Below, one piece after another: positions 18,513 through 28,126 of a DNA stretch of 64,000 nt; the stretch's first letter is position 1, and every line of letters starts with the position of its first letter. The notes beneath the pieces are model-generated. The model was not told the origin of the DNA, ran no database searches, and saw only the letters and a program-made list of their open reading frames with translations. Both the position numbers and the translations under genes were made by a program. This DNA comes from Psychrobacillus sp. FSL K6-2836 (lineage in GTDB: Bacteria > Bacillota > Bacilli > Bacillales_A > Planococcaceae): assembly GCF_038003085.1 (NCBI RefSeq), contig NZ_JBBOOM010000001.1, positions 310,001 through 374,000 of the forward strand, in the 5' to 3' direction.

Positions 18513-19823
18513 TTAAGTTCTTGCTCGTGTGATAATCCGGATTGGAGTTCCTTCAAAGTCAAAGGACTCTCTAATACGATTTTCTAAAAATCTTTCATAA
18601 GAAAAATGCATCATCTCTGGCTCATTAACAAACACAACGAAAGTTGGCGGTTTGATAGCCACTTGAGTTGCATAGTAAATACGCAGTCTTTTCCCCTTAT
18701 CAGTTGGAGCTGGATTTCTTGCAACAGAATCTTCAATTACCTCATTCAATACAGAAGACTGAACTCGCATTGCATGGTTTTCACTTACTTTATTAATAAC
18801 TGGTAGAAGCGCATGAACACGTTGCTTTGTTTTAGCGGATACGAAAACAATCGGTGCATAATCCAGAAACTGGAAATGATCTCTAATTTTCTTCGTCATC
18901 ACATTCATTGTTTTATCATCTTTTTCAATTGCATCCCATTTGTTCATGACGATAATAACTGCTTTACCTGCCTCATGCGCGTAGCCTGCAATTTTTTTAT
19001 CTTGCTCTTGAATACCTTCTTCTGCATTCAGAACAACTAAAACAACGTCAGAACGTTCGATCGCCTTTAAAGCACGTAATACACTGTATTTCTCTGTCGT
19101 TTCATACACTTTCCCTTTTTTACGCATACCTGCTGTATCAATCATTACGTACTCCTGACCATCAAAAGAGTATTCCGTATCAATCGCATCTCTTGTTGTT
19201 CCAGCGATATCACTTACGATTACACGATCATGACCTAAAAATGCGTTGATCAAAGAAGATTTCCCTACATTTGGACGTCCGATTAGAGAAAACTTAATAA
19301 CTTCTTCTCCATATTCTATATCCTCTATGTCTGGGAAATTCTTCGCTACCTCATCTAGCAAATCTCCTAATCCAAGTCCATGAGAGCCTGAGATTGGGAA
19401 AGGTTCACCTAATCCTAAAGCATAAAAGTCATAGAGTAAGTCACGCATATCAGGATTATCGATTTTATTAACGGCTAGTACGATTGGTTTTTTTGTTTTA
19501 TATAAAATTTTGGCAACATATTCGTCTGCTGCTGTAATTCCTTCTCGACCATTCGTTAAGAAAATGATAACATCTGCTTCATCCATTGCTATTTCAGCTT
19601 GTTGCTTAATCTGTTCTAAAAACGGCTCGTCGCTTAGTTCAATACCTCCTGTATCGATAATATTGAATTCATGTGTCAACCAATCGGCAGAACTATATAT
19701 ACGATCACGTGTAATCCCTGGAATATCTTCCACGATGGATACGCGTTCTCCTACGATTCGATTAAATATAGTCGATTTGCCGACATTTGGCCTACCAACG
19801 ATTGCTACTACTGGTTTTGTCAT
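18513..19823 (-). CDS. der: ribosome-assembly GTPase Der (EngA)
   Basis: A 436-aa essential GTPase with two G domains in tandem and a C-terminal KH-like domain. It acts in late 50S subunit assembly. The two P-loops, GRPNVGKST near the start and GRPNVGKSS near residue 183, and the NKID/NKWD base-recognition motifs are visible. ATG 19823 with GGAAGGATG upstream gives exactly the B. subtilis length; the open frame extends further to 19877 but with no homologous residues. Confidence 0.97.
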   Translation of the reverse strand: MTKPVVAIVGRPNVGKSTIFNRIVGERVSIVEDIPGITRDRIYSSADWLTHEFNIIDTGGIELSDEPFLEQIKQQAEIAMDEADVIIFLTNGREGITAADEYVAKILYKTKKPIVLAVNKIDNPDMRDLLYDFYALGLGEPFPISGSHGLGLGDLLDEVAKNFPDIEDIEYGEEVIKFSLIGRPNVGKSSLINAFLGHDRVIVSDIAGTTRDAIDTEYSFDGQEYVMIDTAGMRKKGKVYETTEKYSVLRALKAIERSDVVLVVLNAEEGIQEQDKKIAGYAHEAGKAVIIVMNKWDAIEKDDKTMNVMTKKIRDHFQFLDYAPIVFVSAKTKQRVHALLPVINKVSENHAMRVQSSVLNEVIEDSVARNPAPTDKGKRLRIYYATQVAIKPPTFVVFVNEPEMMHFSYERFLENRIRESFDFEGTPIRIITRART

Positions 19824-19873
19824 TACTTTTTCATCCTTCCAACTTCGTCTAAGTTGTATTATACAACAAAAAG

Positions 19874-19912
19874 ACAAAAACAGGCGACTTTATTGAAGTC
19901 ACCTGTTTTTGT
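19874..19912 (-). terminator. terminator downstream of the rpsA-like gene
   Basis: A 17-bp stem with one mismatch: ACAAAAACAGGCGACTT (19874-19890) and 19896-19912. Its arms begin and end in A and T runs, so it may work in both directions. Confidence 0.85.
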
Positions 19913-19923
19913 AGAGTATAGTT

Positions 19924-21072
19924 TTAGTTATTATTTGAGAAGCCTTTCAGCTTGTCACCGAGTACATCACTTATAGAAAATCCTCTTGACTCTTCAGGCA
20001 TTTGATAATCTTCTATATTATAACGATCTTCATTTTCAACTAATTCTTTGATGCTTAAAGATAGACGCTTTTCAGCACTGTTAACTTCTATTACTTTAAC
20101 TTGTACTTCTTCGCCCTCTCTTAAGACCTCTTGTGGATTACTAATATGCTTATGCGCAATTTGAGAAATATGCACAAGTCCCTCTACTCCAGGGAATACT
20201 TCTACAAACGCACCGTAAGAAACAAGGCGTTTTACTTTCCCAGTTAGTATTGCTCCTTTTGATGCTTTTTCTTCAACCTCTGCCCATGGTCCAGGAAGTG
20301 TATCCTTAATAGATAAAGAAATTCTTTCTGCATCACGATCGATTGATAAAACTTTTACTTTGACTTCTTGGCCTTCCGTTAAAACGTCCGCAACATTTTC
20401 TAAATGCTCGTACGAAATTTGTGAAATATGAACAAGTCCATCAACTCCGCCAATATCGACAAATGCACCGAACGAAGCTAATCGTTGTACTGTACCGGTC
20501 AACACGTCACCACTTTTAATGGATTCAAATGTTTGTTGCTTACTAACAGATTTTTCATCTTCTACTACTGCTTTGTGAGAAAGAATCAGTCTATTTTTAT
20601 CTTTTTCGAGCTCTACTATTTTAAAGGTTATTACCTTCCCTTTATAGTCTTCAAAGGATTCTACAAAATGATCCTCTATCAATGACGCAGGGATGAAACC
20701 ACGGACACCTAAATCTACTACTAGTCCGCCTTTAACTACTTCTTTTACTTCAGTTTCGATTATTTCTCCAGATTGGAATTGTTTTTCTAACTTCTCCCAA
20801 GCTTTTTCCGCATCCACTCTTCTTTTAGAAAGGACAAAGTTAGCTTCTTCCACTTTAGTAATCATTAATTCCAATTCGTCACCGATGGAAACGGAGTCGG
20901 ATGCTTTTTCAATATGCAAGCTAGATAGTTCACTTATAGGAACTATTCCATCAAAAGGTGCTCCTTCAATTGTTACGATAATAGATTTTTCATCTACTTG
21001 TGCAACCGTTGCTTTTACTAGTTCACCCTCTTTAAACTCATTCGTGTCGTTTAAGTTCATTTCTTCTGACAT
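19924..21072 (-). CDS. ypfD: S1-domain RNA-binding protein (YpfD, ribosomal protein S1 homologue)
   Basis: A 382-aa protein with four S1 (OB-fold) domains; repeats such as [16 protein letters not shown] and [16 protein letters not shown] are obvious. It resembles the short S1 homologues of Firmicutes, which bind RNA but are dispensable in B. subtilis. The ATG at 21072 follows AGGAGG and gives the B. subtilis length of 382; an in-frame ATG at 21090 is less likely. It lies between a plsC-like gene and der. Confidence 0.93.
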   Translation of the reverse strand: MSEEMNLNDTNEFKEGELVKATVAQVDEKSIIVTIEGAPFDGIVPISELSSLHIEKASDSVSIGDELELMITKVEEANFVLSKRRVDAEKAWEKLEKQFQSGEIIETEVKEVVKGGLVVDLGVRGFIPASLIEDHFVESFEDYKGKVITFKIVELEKDKNRLILSHKAVVEDEKSVSKQQTFESIKSGDVLTGTVQRLASFGAFVDIGGVDGLVHISQISYEHLENVADVLTEGQEVKVKVLSIDRDAERISLSIKDTLPGPWAEVEEKASKGAILTGKVKRLVSYGAFVEVFPGVEGLVHISQIAHKHISNPQEVLREGEEVQVKVIEVNSAEKRLSLSIKELVENEDRYNIEDYQMPEESRGFSISDVLGDKLKGFSNNN

Positions 21073-21165
21073 ATGATATTCCTCCTTCACAGCGTCTCTA
21101 TTCTATTTTATGCGAATTGGCACAGAATTACAAAAGGAAGCACTTTTCAAATAATAATATTCTAA

Positions 21166-21753
21166 TTATTTCGATTTATGCTCTTTAAGTAATTTGGCAA
21201 TATTCTCCATTATCATATCTGTAACTTCATCTGCTGAAGCCTTTCTTTCACGGTAAGGTTTAATATCAATTGGCTCGCCGTATACTACTTTTAACTTTTT
21301 AAAAGGTTTATAAGGTCCTATTATAGCGCATGGGACAACATTTGCTTCTCCACGTAACGCAAAGAATCCCGCCCCACTAAATCCTTTTCCAAGCGTGCCA
21401 TCCTTACTTCTAGTCCCTTCAGGGAATAACCCAACCACTTCTCCCTCTTTTAAAAGCTTAATAGCTGTTCGAAGAGCATCCCGGTCGCTCAGTCCTCTTT
21501 TCACTGGGAATGCATTCACTCCAGGTAAAATCCCTTTCAATAGTGGGATATTAAATAATTCAGCTTTTGCCATAAAATGTACTGGTCTCGGAGCAAGTAT
21601 CCCAACCACTGGTGGATCTAAAGCATTGATGTGATTAGAGCATAACAAAATCCCACCATCTTTTGGAAAATTTTCCGTTCCAATAACGTCAAATCTATAA
21701 ATTGGTTTTAACGCTGAAAAAACAACCGTCTTTGCAAAGGAGTAAAGATTCAA
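21166..21753 (-). CDS. 1-acyl-sn-glycerol-3-phosphate acyltransferase (PlsC-like)
   Basis: A 195-aa membrane-associated acyltransferase making phosphatidic acid. It carries the four family blocks: CSNHINALDPP (the NHxxxxD catalytic pair), AFPVKRG, FPEGTRSKDG and VPCAIIG. The start is set at TTG 21753, just after the cmk stop, with AAAGGATG upstream. The longer frame to 21807 would overlap cmk by 53 nt. B. subtilis lacks plsC between cmk and ypfD, but other Bacillales have one here. Confidence 0.9.
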   Translation of the reverse strand: MNLYSFAKTVVFSALKPIYRFDVIGTENFPKDGGILLCSNHINALDPPVVGILAPRPVHFMAKAELFNIPLLKGILPGVNAFPVKRGLSDRDALRTAIKLLKEGEVVGLFPEGTRSKDGTLGKGFSGAGFFALRGEANVVPCAIIGPYKPFKKLKVVYGEPIDIKPYRERKASADEVTDMIMENIAKLLKEHKSK

Positions 21754-21754
21754 T

Positions 21755-22429
21755 TTAAGACATCCTTTCTTTTGCAAGATGCATAATTTTTTCCGATACT
21801 TCATCAACCGTTAATAAAGTGGTATCAATAAAAATTGCATCATCTGCCTGTACTAATGGTGAAGCTTGCCGCTCACTATCTAACTTATCTCTCAGAGTGA
21901 TCTCTTGTTTAAGTTCTTCAAGGTTTGTTTCTATTCCTCTATTTTGGTTATCTAAATATCTTCTTTTTGCTCTTTCTTCCACACTGGCACTCATAAAAAT
22001 TTTCAACTCAGCGTCCTTTAATACATGGGTACCGATATCTCTACCATCCATTACGATACTTCCACTTTCACCCATTTCCATCTGTCTTTTAACCATTTCT
22101 TCGCGTAATGTTGCATGTGCAGCAACTGCTGAAACAGATGCTGTAACCTCTTTTGAACGAATTTCTTCGGTGACAGCCACATTATCAAGAAATATCAATT
22201 GGCCAGCTGGAGAAGGTTTTAATTCTATTAAAGTTTCCTTTAATAAGTTTGTTAATTTAACTTCGTCTTGCAAATCTATGTTCTCTTGTAGTGCTTTATA
22301 CGTGATTGCACGGTACATAGCACCTGTGTCTACATATGTATATCCTAGTAACTCTGCGGTTTTTTTAGCAATCGTACTTTTGCCTGCTGCTGCCGGGCCA
22401 TCTATGGCTATTTGTATTTGTTTTTTCAA
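21755..22429 (-). CDS. cmk: cytidylate kinase
   Basis: A 224-aa kinase phosphorylating CMP and dCMP. The P-loop is IAIDGPAAAGKST. YVDTGAMYRAITYKAL and MDGRDIGTHVL are conserved substrate-binding segments. The start is TTG 22429 after GGAGG, giving 224 aa as in B. subtilis; a GTG five codons upstream overlaps the ribosome site. plsC-like and ypfD follow in the same direction. Confidence 0.95.
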   Translation of the reverse strand: MKKQIQIAIDGPAAAGKSTIAKKTAELLGYTYVDTGAMYRAITYKALQENIDLQDEVKLTNLLKETLIELKPSPAGQLIFLDNVAVTEEIRSKEVTASVSAVAAHATLREEMVKRQMEMGESGSIVMDGRDIGTHVLKDAELKIFMSASVEERAKRRYLDNQNRGIETNLEELKQEITLRDKLDSERQASPLVQADDAIFIDTTLLTVDEVSEKIMHLAKERMS

Positions 22430-22552
22430 TCTGTTTGCCTCCACTCTATTCCTTTACATTTTATCATAGAACTGTATTAATGAGAAAAAAGCAAGCATCC
22501 TAAATGATAACTTATTTTTAATAGTTACGAAGATAGTCCTGCCGTAAATTTT

Positions 22553-22590
22553 AAGAGGCTACACAAAAGTTATACTTTGTGTAACCTCTT
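22553..22590 (-). terminator. motI (ypfA) terminator
   Basis: AAGAGGCTACACAAA (22553-22567) and TTTGTGTAACCTCTT (22576-22590) form a 15-bp stem with one mismatch. It starts 8 nt after the ypfA stop. Confidence 0.75.
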
Positions 22591-22597
22591 TTTTGAT

Positions 22598-23245
22598 TTA
22601 ACTCATTGTTTTCTTTCGAATCAATAGTTGACGTTCAAAACAAAATCGTACAATTTGCTGTTTATCTAGGTCATCCGTATCTGTAAAATGCAAAGATGCA
22701 ATAGTAAGTGAACCTTTTTCCCAAATCCTAATTACTTGCGCTAGAGTTGTAACATATTTAATATCTCCATTATTAAACAACAGGGGAATTAGTAATGATA
22801 CTTCATCTCCAGCTTTAAAGTTTACTGGTTTGTTTAAGATAACAGCCGTTCCGCCAGCACTTATATCATCTGTAACAAATTGATATCTTTCCTCATCGAA
22901 TTGTACAGAAATATCTATAGAAGTACTAACGCGAACAAAATCTCTACGTTGTATACGTAAAAATTCAGATACCGCTGGAAGCGCAAGCTTGACCATTGGT
23001 ATTTGTTTTGATTTTTTTCCCAATACCTCTGTTTGAAATGCATAAACCGCCTTTGTATCTTCCACAAAAGTTGCTCTTAGCTGCATCCCGTCCATTAAAA
23101 AAACTGTTCTATTGGAAATTGTATCCATCGGATAATCGATATAAATAAATTGATTGTCTAAATCGACCACTTTACATCGATATTTTTCTGTTTTATCAGT
23201 AAAGGTTGGCTCTAACGTTAATTGCGTACCAAGTTTGATTTTCAT
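22598..23245 (-). CDS. motI: PilZ-domain c-di-GMP receptor (YpfA/MotI family)
   Basis: A 215-aa protein with an N-terminal YcgR-like domain and a C-terminal PilZ domain. The c-di-GMP-binding residues are visible: RRDFVRV (RxxxR, about residue 100) and DDISAGG (DxSxxG). In B. subtilis the homologue at this locus (YpfA/DgrA/MotI) binds the flagellar stator when loaded with c-di-GMP and stops swimming. The start ATG 23245 follows GAGGG. It fits with cheR elsewhere in the window as a sign of motility. Confidence 0.88.
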   Translation of the reverse strand: MKIKLGTQLTLEPTFTDKTEKYRCKVVDLDNQFIYIDYPMDTISNRTVFLMDGMQLRATFVEDTKAVYAFQTEVLGKKSKQIPMVKLALPAVSEFLRIQRRDFVRVSTSIDISVQFDEERYQFVTDDISAGGTAVILNKPVNFKAGDEVSLLIPLLFNNGDIKYVTTLAQVIRIWEKGSLTIASLHFTDTDDLDKQQIVRFCFERQLLIRKKTMS

Positions 23246-23320
23246 AAGCAACCCTCTTTAGTGTCATAATATACTTTCTATTATGACATTGCAGTGAGTA
23301 TTTTTCTATAGAAAAAAGTT

Positions 23321-24604
23321 CTATGGTAGTTTATCCGCATGTAAAACTTCATGGTTTTCGGTATCTATATAAATTTTGTATGTGCCAATAGAATCATTCC
23401 TAGCTAATATCTGATAGGCCAATCGTTGTTGAAGTTGTTTGTTTTCCACATATGCTAAGCGCTCTTCTTCTACAAAAAAGTTATTTGAAAAGAGTTCCGC
23501 TTTATCTAATGGTATTATTTCTTGCTTATCAATTTTTTCTTTTTGAATATATTCCATTGCATTTAAACCGAGTAATTCACCATTATCCTTCGCAATTTTT
23601 AATTGTAGACCATCCGCATATATTAATGCATCATTACTCTCGTCTCTTCTCGCAAATGATAAATGCCAAGCCACTGAATTTTCACGATATTCTACCATCT
23701 CTGTGTCCGAAAAACCTAATGTTTTCATATATTCGGCAGACTTATCTTTCATCTGCTGTACTGTTATAGTCGTTTTGTCAAAAGGTCTTTCCAGTAAAAA
23801 TGACAGTATATGTCCACCCTTTTTAGTTAAATCTGCATAACCTATTCGAATACCTTCATGGAATTTAATATGGTAAAAAGGATAAGGAGCATCTTCAGAA
23901 CTTTCCGTTATGTGTATTTTTGCATCCTTAAACTCTGGAAACAATTTAATAAACCGTTCCTGAGCCTCATCTGAAGTAATTTCGGTGTCCTGAATATGCT
24001 GTAAATCCCTTTTCTTTTGTTGATCTGTTTCACTTGCAGTCATTGGGAAGTCGCTTTCTGTATACGCCTTTACAGAATTACCTAGTGACTTCCAATTCTT
24101 CTCGCCGCTTTTATCTAATTTATTTTGAACAAACGCTGTTACGATATAATCTTTGTTCCCACCATCTTTGTTCGTAAATGCCCACTGATCTGAAAGTGCT
24201 TGCAAGTTTTCTCTTGCACTGACCATGTTCTTTTGCCATTCCTCAATTGGCACCTTGCCATTTTTTACCTGCGCAGCACCGTTGCCTAGTCTGTTTAAAT
24301 AATTCATCCATACTGTAGATGTTTCGTTACTAATTGGCAATGCACTTATAGAATTTCTTATATCCGAGGAAATTCTCCATACATCTTCTAAAGGCTGATC
24401 TAAAGCTTCCTTATCCGTAAATAGCATTGTCTGATCAACGGACTCTGTTAGCTTAGTCAATTTTTCAGATGCCGAGGTCAACTGATTGGAGTATTGTACT
24501 GCTAATGCATTTTCTAGTCGTTTATTTTGAGACTGAACAGAGAAATGATACATAAGAAAGATTACTGCAACGGAAGACACGATTACCCATATAGTTTTTT
24601 TCAT
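23321..24604 (-). CDS. ypeB: germination protein YpeB
   Basis: A 427-aa protein with one N-terminal membrane helix (IWVIVSSVAVIFLMYHF) and a large outer domain with PepSY-like repeats towards the C-terminus. It is needed to stabilise the cortex-lytic enzyme SleB in the dormant spore. It lies 9 nt downstream of sleB, so both are read from the sigma-G promoter before sleB. Slightly shorter than the 450-aa B. subtilis protein. Confidence 0.94.
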   Translation of the reverse strand: MKKTIWVIVSSVAVIFLMYHFSVQSQNKRLENALAVQYSNQLTSASEKLTKLTESVDQTMLFTDKEALDQPLEDVWRISSDIRNSISALPISNETSTVWMNYLNRLGNGAAQVKNGKVPIEEWQKNMVSARENLQALSDQWAFTNKDGGNKDYIVTAFVQNKLDKSGEKNWKSLGNSVKAYTESDFPMTASETDQQKKRDLQHIQDTEITSDEAQERFIKLFPEFKDAKIHITESSEDAPYPFYHIKFHEGIRIGYADLTKKGGHILSFLLERPFDKTTITVQQMKDKSAEYMKTLGFSDTEMVEYRENSVAWHLSFARRDESNDALIYADGLQLKIAKDNGELLGLNAMEYIQKEKIDKQEIIPLDKAELFSNNFFVEEERLAYVENKQLQQRLAYQILARNDSIGTYKIYIDTENHEVLHADKLP

Positions 24605-24613
24605 TTTATCTCC

Positions 24614-25402
24614 TTATGCACAGAAAATATGCTGTCCAATTTTTTTAATTTGCGGTCGACTCCAAATCCATTCACTTGTCGCAGTTTCAGGATTGAAATA
24701 ATAAATGGCATTTTCAGTTGGATCCCAGCCATTAAGTGCATCTAGCACGGCTTCCTTTGCACGTTCATTTGGTTCTAGCCATATTTGCCCATCCGCGACA
24801 GCTGTAAAAGCTAATGGCTGAAAAATTACTTCCGAAACCGTATTTGGAAAGTCCGCATGTTCGACTCGGTTTAAAATTACTGCCGCTACAGCAACCTGCC
24901 CTTCGTAAGGCTCACCACGTGCTTCACCATATACAGCATTAGCGATCAGTTTTAAATCTTTTTCCGAATATTGCGGGGGTAGTTGCATATTTGTACTCTC
25001 TGCTTTTTGGTTTTTTACTTGCTTATCTAAATCCACCCCACCATAATGCGTAAAACTATTCCCTTTATTAATCTGCTCGTGAACAAATTCTTTATTATAA
25101 TCAGAAACACCAACTAATTTTTTCTTGGTGGCTTCTCCTAGTAGGCCGTCGATCGGGAGTCCATACTTTTCCTGGAAACTCCTCAATGCCCAGTAGGTAC
25201 TATAACCAAATTTACCATCTATCTCACTCTTATAAAATCCGATATACTGTAGTCTCGCTTGGAGTTCGATAACGTCGTCCCCATAAGCACCTCGTTCTAA
25301 TACTTGAGCAGAGAAAGCCTGGGTAGTTGGTTGCTCATGGATTAAAGAAAAACTAATCGTACAAAAAAGCAAACTAATCAGGATGTATTTTATTTGTTTC
25401 AA
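24614..25402 (-). CDS. sleB: spore cortex-lytic enzyme SleB
   Basis: A 262-aa lytic transglycosylase that degrades spore cortex on germination. Signal peptide at residues 1-28; peptidoglycan-binding domain about 32-90 (DDVIELQARLQYIGFY); catalytic Hydrolase_2 domain about 135-262, with the likely catalytic Glu in AVYGEARGEPYEGQVA. The start is TTG 25402, eight bases after AAAAGGAGA. The upstream ATG at 25429 overlaps the sigma-G -10 box and cannot be in the mRNA. Confidence 0.95.
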   Translation of the reverse strand: MKQIKYILISLLFCTISFSLIHEQPTTQAFSAQVLERGAYGDDVIELQARLQYIGFYKSEIDGKFGYSTYWALRSFQEKYGLPIDGLLGEATKKKLVGVSDYNKEFVHEQINKGNSFTHYGGVDLDKQVKNQKAESTNMQLPPQYSEKDLKLIANAVYGEARGEPYEGQVAVAAVILNRVEHADFPNTVSEVIFQPLAFTAVADGQIWLEPNERAKEAVLDALNGWDPTENAIYYFNPETATSEWIWSRPQIKKIGQHIFCA

Positions 25403-25423
25403 ACGACATCTCTCCTTTTTACT

Positions 25424-25453
25424 TAGCATGGAGTAAAAAGTGTCAAAATATAC
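25424..25453 (-). promoter_or_regulatory. sigma-G promoter of sleB-ypeB
   Basis: On the minus strand GTATA (25453-25449), an 18-nt spacer, then CATGCTA (25430-25424). This fits the forespore sigma-G consensus gHATR - N18 - CATnnTA. B. subtilis sleB-ypeB is known to be sigma-G dependent. The site lies between the prsW terminator and the sleB start. Confidence 0.8.
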
Positions 25454-25455
25454 AA

Positions 25456-25484
25456 AAAAAGTCTAGCGGTTAGCTAGACTTTTT
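25456..25484 (-). terminator. prsW terminator, overlapping the prsW stop
   Basis: AAAAAGTCTAGC (25456-25467) and GCTAGACTTTTT (25473-25484). The prsW TAG (25476-25474) lies inside the right arm. Confidence 0.85.
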
Positions 25485-26166
25485 CTTCTACATAGTATTC
25501 ATGATTCTTAAATCTTTTTTTACGAGATAAAACATGGGCTTTCTTCACTTTGGATAAACTAAATAACCACAAAAACAACATAAATGGTACCATCAATAAA
25601 AGCTCCAAGCCTGTAATGCCTAGAATACTATTGTAAATAGTGTGCAAAGTAAGTGGTGCTATCAATGCATAAACTATTTCATAACGAGATTTCGTTATGG
25701 TCGTAAATTTTGCTCTACCGATATAATATCCCATCAATACACCGAATAGTGCATGACTAGAAACTGGAAGAATTGCACGTATAAATGCTTCTTCCATACC
25801 AAAATTCAATAAATACAATATATTTTCAACAGTCGCAAAACCTAGCGCTACGCTCGCACCATATAAAATGCCATCGTAGGGATCATCGAACTCCACATGC
25901 TTATAGATAGCTACAATAAGAACTAGCCATTTAAAGAACTCTTCAAGTGCACTCGTTACAATAGCTTGATGTATAAACGAAGAAGAAAAAATCTGTTCCT
26001 CTTGAAAAACATGTTGAATAAACAAGATTGGAAATGTTAATATAGCGCCATATATAAATGTATGTAACAATAATCTGGAGGGTTCTGCAGAAATTTCTTT
26101 ACGCAAGTAAAAATAACTTAACAGTGCTAAAGCAGGGGCTATTGCAACGGAAAGTAGTATGAACAT
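25474..26166 (-). CDS. prsW: intramembrane protease PrsW
   Basis: A 230-aa multi-pass membrane protease that makes the first cut in the anti-sigma factor RsiW in B. subtilis, releasing sigma-W. The conserved EEFFKW motif with paired glutamates is at about residues 83-88, and the conserved histidine region PLTLHTIYNSILG is near the C-terminus. Seven or so membrane helices. The gene sits just upstream of sleB, as ypdC does in B. subtilis. No sigW/rsiW genes are in this window. Confidence 0.9.
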   Translation of the reverse strand: MFILLSVAIAPALALLSYFYLRKEISAEPSRLLLHTFIYGAILTFPILFIQHVFQEEQIFSSSFIHQAIVTSALEEFFKWLVLIVAIYKHVEFDDPYDGILYGASVALGFATVENILYLLNFGMEEAFIRAILPVSSHALFGVLMGYYIGRAKFTTITKSRYEIVYALIAPLTLHTIYNSILGITGLELLLMVPFMLFLWLFSLSKVKKAHVLSRKKRFKNHEYYVEEKV

Positions 26167-26234
26167 AAACTTACTCCTTCCATTTCATTATTACTATTAT
26201 ACCTTAAATACGCAGAATATGGGAGGTACTTACA

Positions 26235-27200
26235 ATGAAAACTATTTTACTAATCCACACAGGTGGAACGATATCCATGCAGGTGCATGCAGAAACCGGT
26301 GCTGTTGTACCAGCAGATCAGAATCCACTATTAATTGAGGCAGAAAAACTTAGATCATTAGCCAATATAGTGGAAATAGAAGCTTTTAATCTCCCTTCAC
26401 CACATATTACTCCTTTCGAGATGTTGAAGTTGAAACAGCTTATTGACCAATATATTTTAACTGACGATATAGATGGTGTTGTCATTACGCATGGAACAGA
26501 TACGTTGGAAGAAACTGCATACTTTTTGGATCTCACTGTTGATACTAAAATCCCAATAGTCCTTACTGGTGCGATGCGTTCTTCCAATGAAATCGGAGCA
26601 GATGGATTATATAATTTGATGTCTGCTATCCAGGTGGCTTCTTCCGATGATGCAAAAGGGAAAGGTGTATTAGTTGTATTAAATGATGAAATACACACTG
26701 CGGAAAATGTGACTAAGACCCACACAAGTAATGTAAGTACTTTTCAGAGTCCACAATATGGACCTATTGGTTTTATATCTAAGTCAATCGTACATTTTCA
26801 TCATTCTCCTAATCATCGTATCGTTTTTCCGATTGAGCATATCGAGAAAAAAGTCACATTGTTTAAAGTATATGCAGGAATGGAGCCAGACTTGCTAAAA
26901 GCATCGATAGATTTGGGGTATGATGGAATAGTATTGGAGGGTTTAGGTCAAGGAAATGTACCCCCAAGCCTGGTTTCTGTCATTGAAGAAACATTAAATA
27001 AAGGAATTCCCATAGTGTTAGTATCCAGATGTTTTAATGGAATTGCGCAAGACGTGTATGGTTATAGAGGTGGAGGGAAAGGACTTAAAGACGCAGGTGT
27101 AGTTTTTGCCCAAGGTTTAAATGGGCAAAAAGCACGACTAGCCTTACTAATAGCATTGAACCATCCTAATCCACAAAAAGCGATCGAGTGTATTTTTTAG
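26235..27200 (+). CDS. type I L-asparaginase
   Basis: A 321-aa enzyme hydrolysing asparagine to aspartate and ammonia. It has both catalytic threonine regions: HTGGTISM near the N-terminus and VITHGTDTLEETAYFLDL. No signal peptide, so cytoplasmic. The start ATG follows GGGAGG. It is one of only four plus-strand genes here, and sits where B. subtilis has gudB, between prsW and ypdA; it may have been inserted or moved. It has its own terminator. Confidence 0.9.
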   Translation: MKTILLIHTGGTISMQVHAETGAVVPADQNPLLIEAEKLRSLANIVEIEAFNLPSPHITPFEMLKLKQLIDQYILTDDIDGVVITHGTDTLEETAYFLDLTVDTKIPIVLTGAMRSSNEIGADGLYNLMSAIQVASSDDAKGKGVLVVLNDEIHTAENVTKTHTSNVSTFQSPQYGPIGFISKSIVHFHHSPNHRIVFPIEHIEKKVTLFKVYAGMEPDLLKASIDLGYDGIVLEGLGQGNVPPSLVSVIEETLNKGIPIVLVSRCFNGIAQDVYGYRGGGKGLKDAGVVFAQGLNGQKARLALLIALNHPNPQKAIECIF

Positions 27201-27227
27201 AGGTAAGTTTTAGTTGTTTAGAATATT

Positions 27228-27274
27228 AAAGAGTAGCTTTCGTAACTCAGTGAGTTTACTGCTAGCTACTCTTT
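27228..27274 (+). terminator. asparaginase gene terminator
   Basis: AAAGAGTAGC (27228-27237) and GCTACTCTTT (27265-27274), followed by T. Confidence 0.8.
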
Positions 27275-27498
27275 TTCTATTGTAGTAATAAAGTGAAGTT
27301 GATTGTAGAAATGATTATACAATTCCCCATTTTAATGATATCGATTTTACAAATGACCATTTACTTGCGTCCATCTGACGAACCGTAGCCGCCGACAAGG
27401 GATTGAAATCAAGTTTAATAAAACTAAAGAGGCTGAACAGAAGTAGAAATTTTATTGGATAAGGAGAAACCTTTACTAAATAATGGATATTTAATAAA

Positions 27499-27601
27499 AT
27501 TGATTGGAATGGAGGGGCGACTCCTACGGTAATAGCGTGACACCTGAGACTACAGGTTCAGGCCACGCCCGTGGAAAGCGTCCCTGGAATGGAAATCAAT
27601 T
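27499..27601. repeat. dispersed intergenic element B, copy 1
   Basis: Starts ATTGATTGGAATGGAGGGGCGAC and ends GCGTCCCTGGAATGGAAATCAAT; each in reverse complement resembles the other. The centre has CCTGAGACTACAGGTTCAGG. The GGAAAGCGTCC block is shared with 34557-34676. 27298-27414 begins GTTGATTGTAG and ends GAAATCAAG and may be a decayed further copy. Confidence 0.65.
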
Positions 27602-27612
27602 TTGTGCACAGC

Positions 27613-27652
27613 AAAAAAACAGCATTTTTCTCACAGAGAAAAATGCTGTTTT
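27613..27652 (-). terminator. terminator of the small lipoprotein gene
   Basis: A perfect 17-bp stem (27616-27632 with 27636-27652) with a 3-nt loop; A/T ends allow use on either strand. It lies 53 nt after the lipoprotein stop. Confidence 0.8.
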
Positions 27653-27704
27653 GGAGTTCTGTCCCAGTCTCTCTTATATGAATCCTGTTTTAATAAAAAA
27701 TATT

Positions 27705-27842
27705 TTATTGACTATTATCCTCTGTCTGCTCTGTAGGTTCTTCGGTTGGATCTGGCTCATCTTCATCGACACCGTTACAGCCGAATAAAAAACCTGTTGA
27801 TAATATAACAGACACAAGCGCAAAAGTATGTTTTTTCTTCAT
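27705..27842 (-). CDS. small acidic lipoprotein, 45 aa
   Basis: ATG at 27842 after GGAGGG with six bases between, stop TAA at 27705. The peptide has a lipoprotein signal MKKKHTFALVSVILSTGF, a lipobox ending LFGC (Cys22), and a 23-residue tail, NGVDEDEPDPTEEPTEQTED-NSQ, rich in Asp, Glu, Pro and Thr. It has a terminator downstream. This reads as a real gene encoding a tiny membrane-anchored lipoprotein. I recognise no family and assign no function. Confidence 0.75.
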   Translation of the reverse strand: MKKKHTFALVSVILSTGFLFGCNGVDEDEPDPTEEPTEQTEDNSQ

Positions 27843-28036
27843 CTTAATCCCTCCATTTCTAATCTACTCCCGTTAATGTCTCCCACTTCTTTAAAAGTAT
27901 TCATTACGCTGAAAACTTATTTGTTTTAGCCATATGTTCTCTTTTGACGCTAATGATAATTTCAATGGGGCATTCATCATTTTCGTCGCATAGTATCCTG
28001 ATTTCTGCATTCGTCCAAGTTTATAATAAACAAAAA

Positions 28037-28070
28037 AATCACCCCTAATTCAAAAATTTAGGGATGATTT
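28037..28070 (-). terminator. ypdA terminator
   Basis: AAATCACCCCTAA (28037-28049) and TTAGGGATGATTT (28058-28070), with a T run on the minus strand. A second hairpin, CTTATTTAA/TTAAATAAG, lies at 28097-28122 immediately after the ypdA stop. The stretch 27843-28036 holds no gene I can support. Confidence 0.75.
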
Positions 28071-28126
28071 TCTATAGATTTGGACTATGGAATGCTTATT
28101 TAAATCTGGTACGATTAAATAAGTAT

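Noticed and set aside
27345-27365. TATCGATTTTACAAAT shared with 48536-48552
   Set aside because: A single 16-nt match in AT-rich DNA; in the second place it covers the stop codon of the 33-aa gene. Could be a repeat, but two copies are too few.
27936-28055. Short minus-strand frame starting MQKSGYYATKMM
   Set aside because: Slightly protein-like, but it has no ribosome site and no recognised family; not enough to call a gene or remnant.
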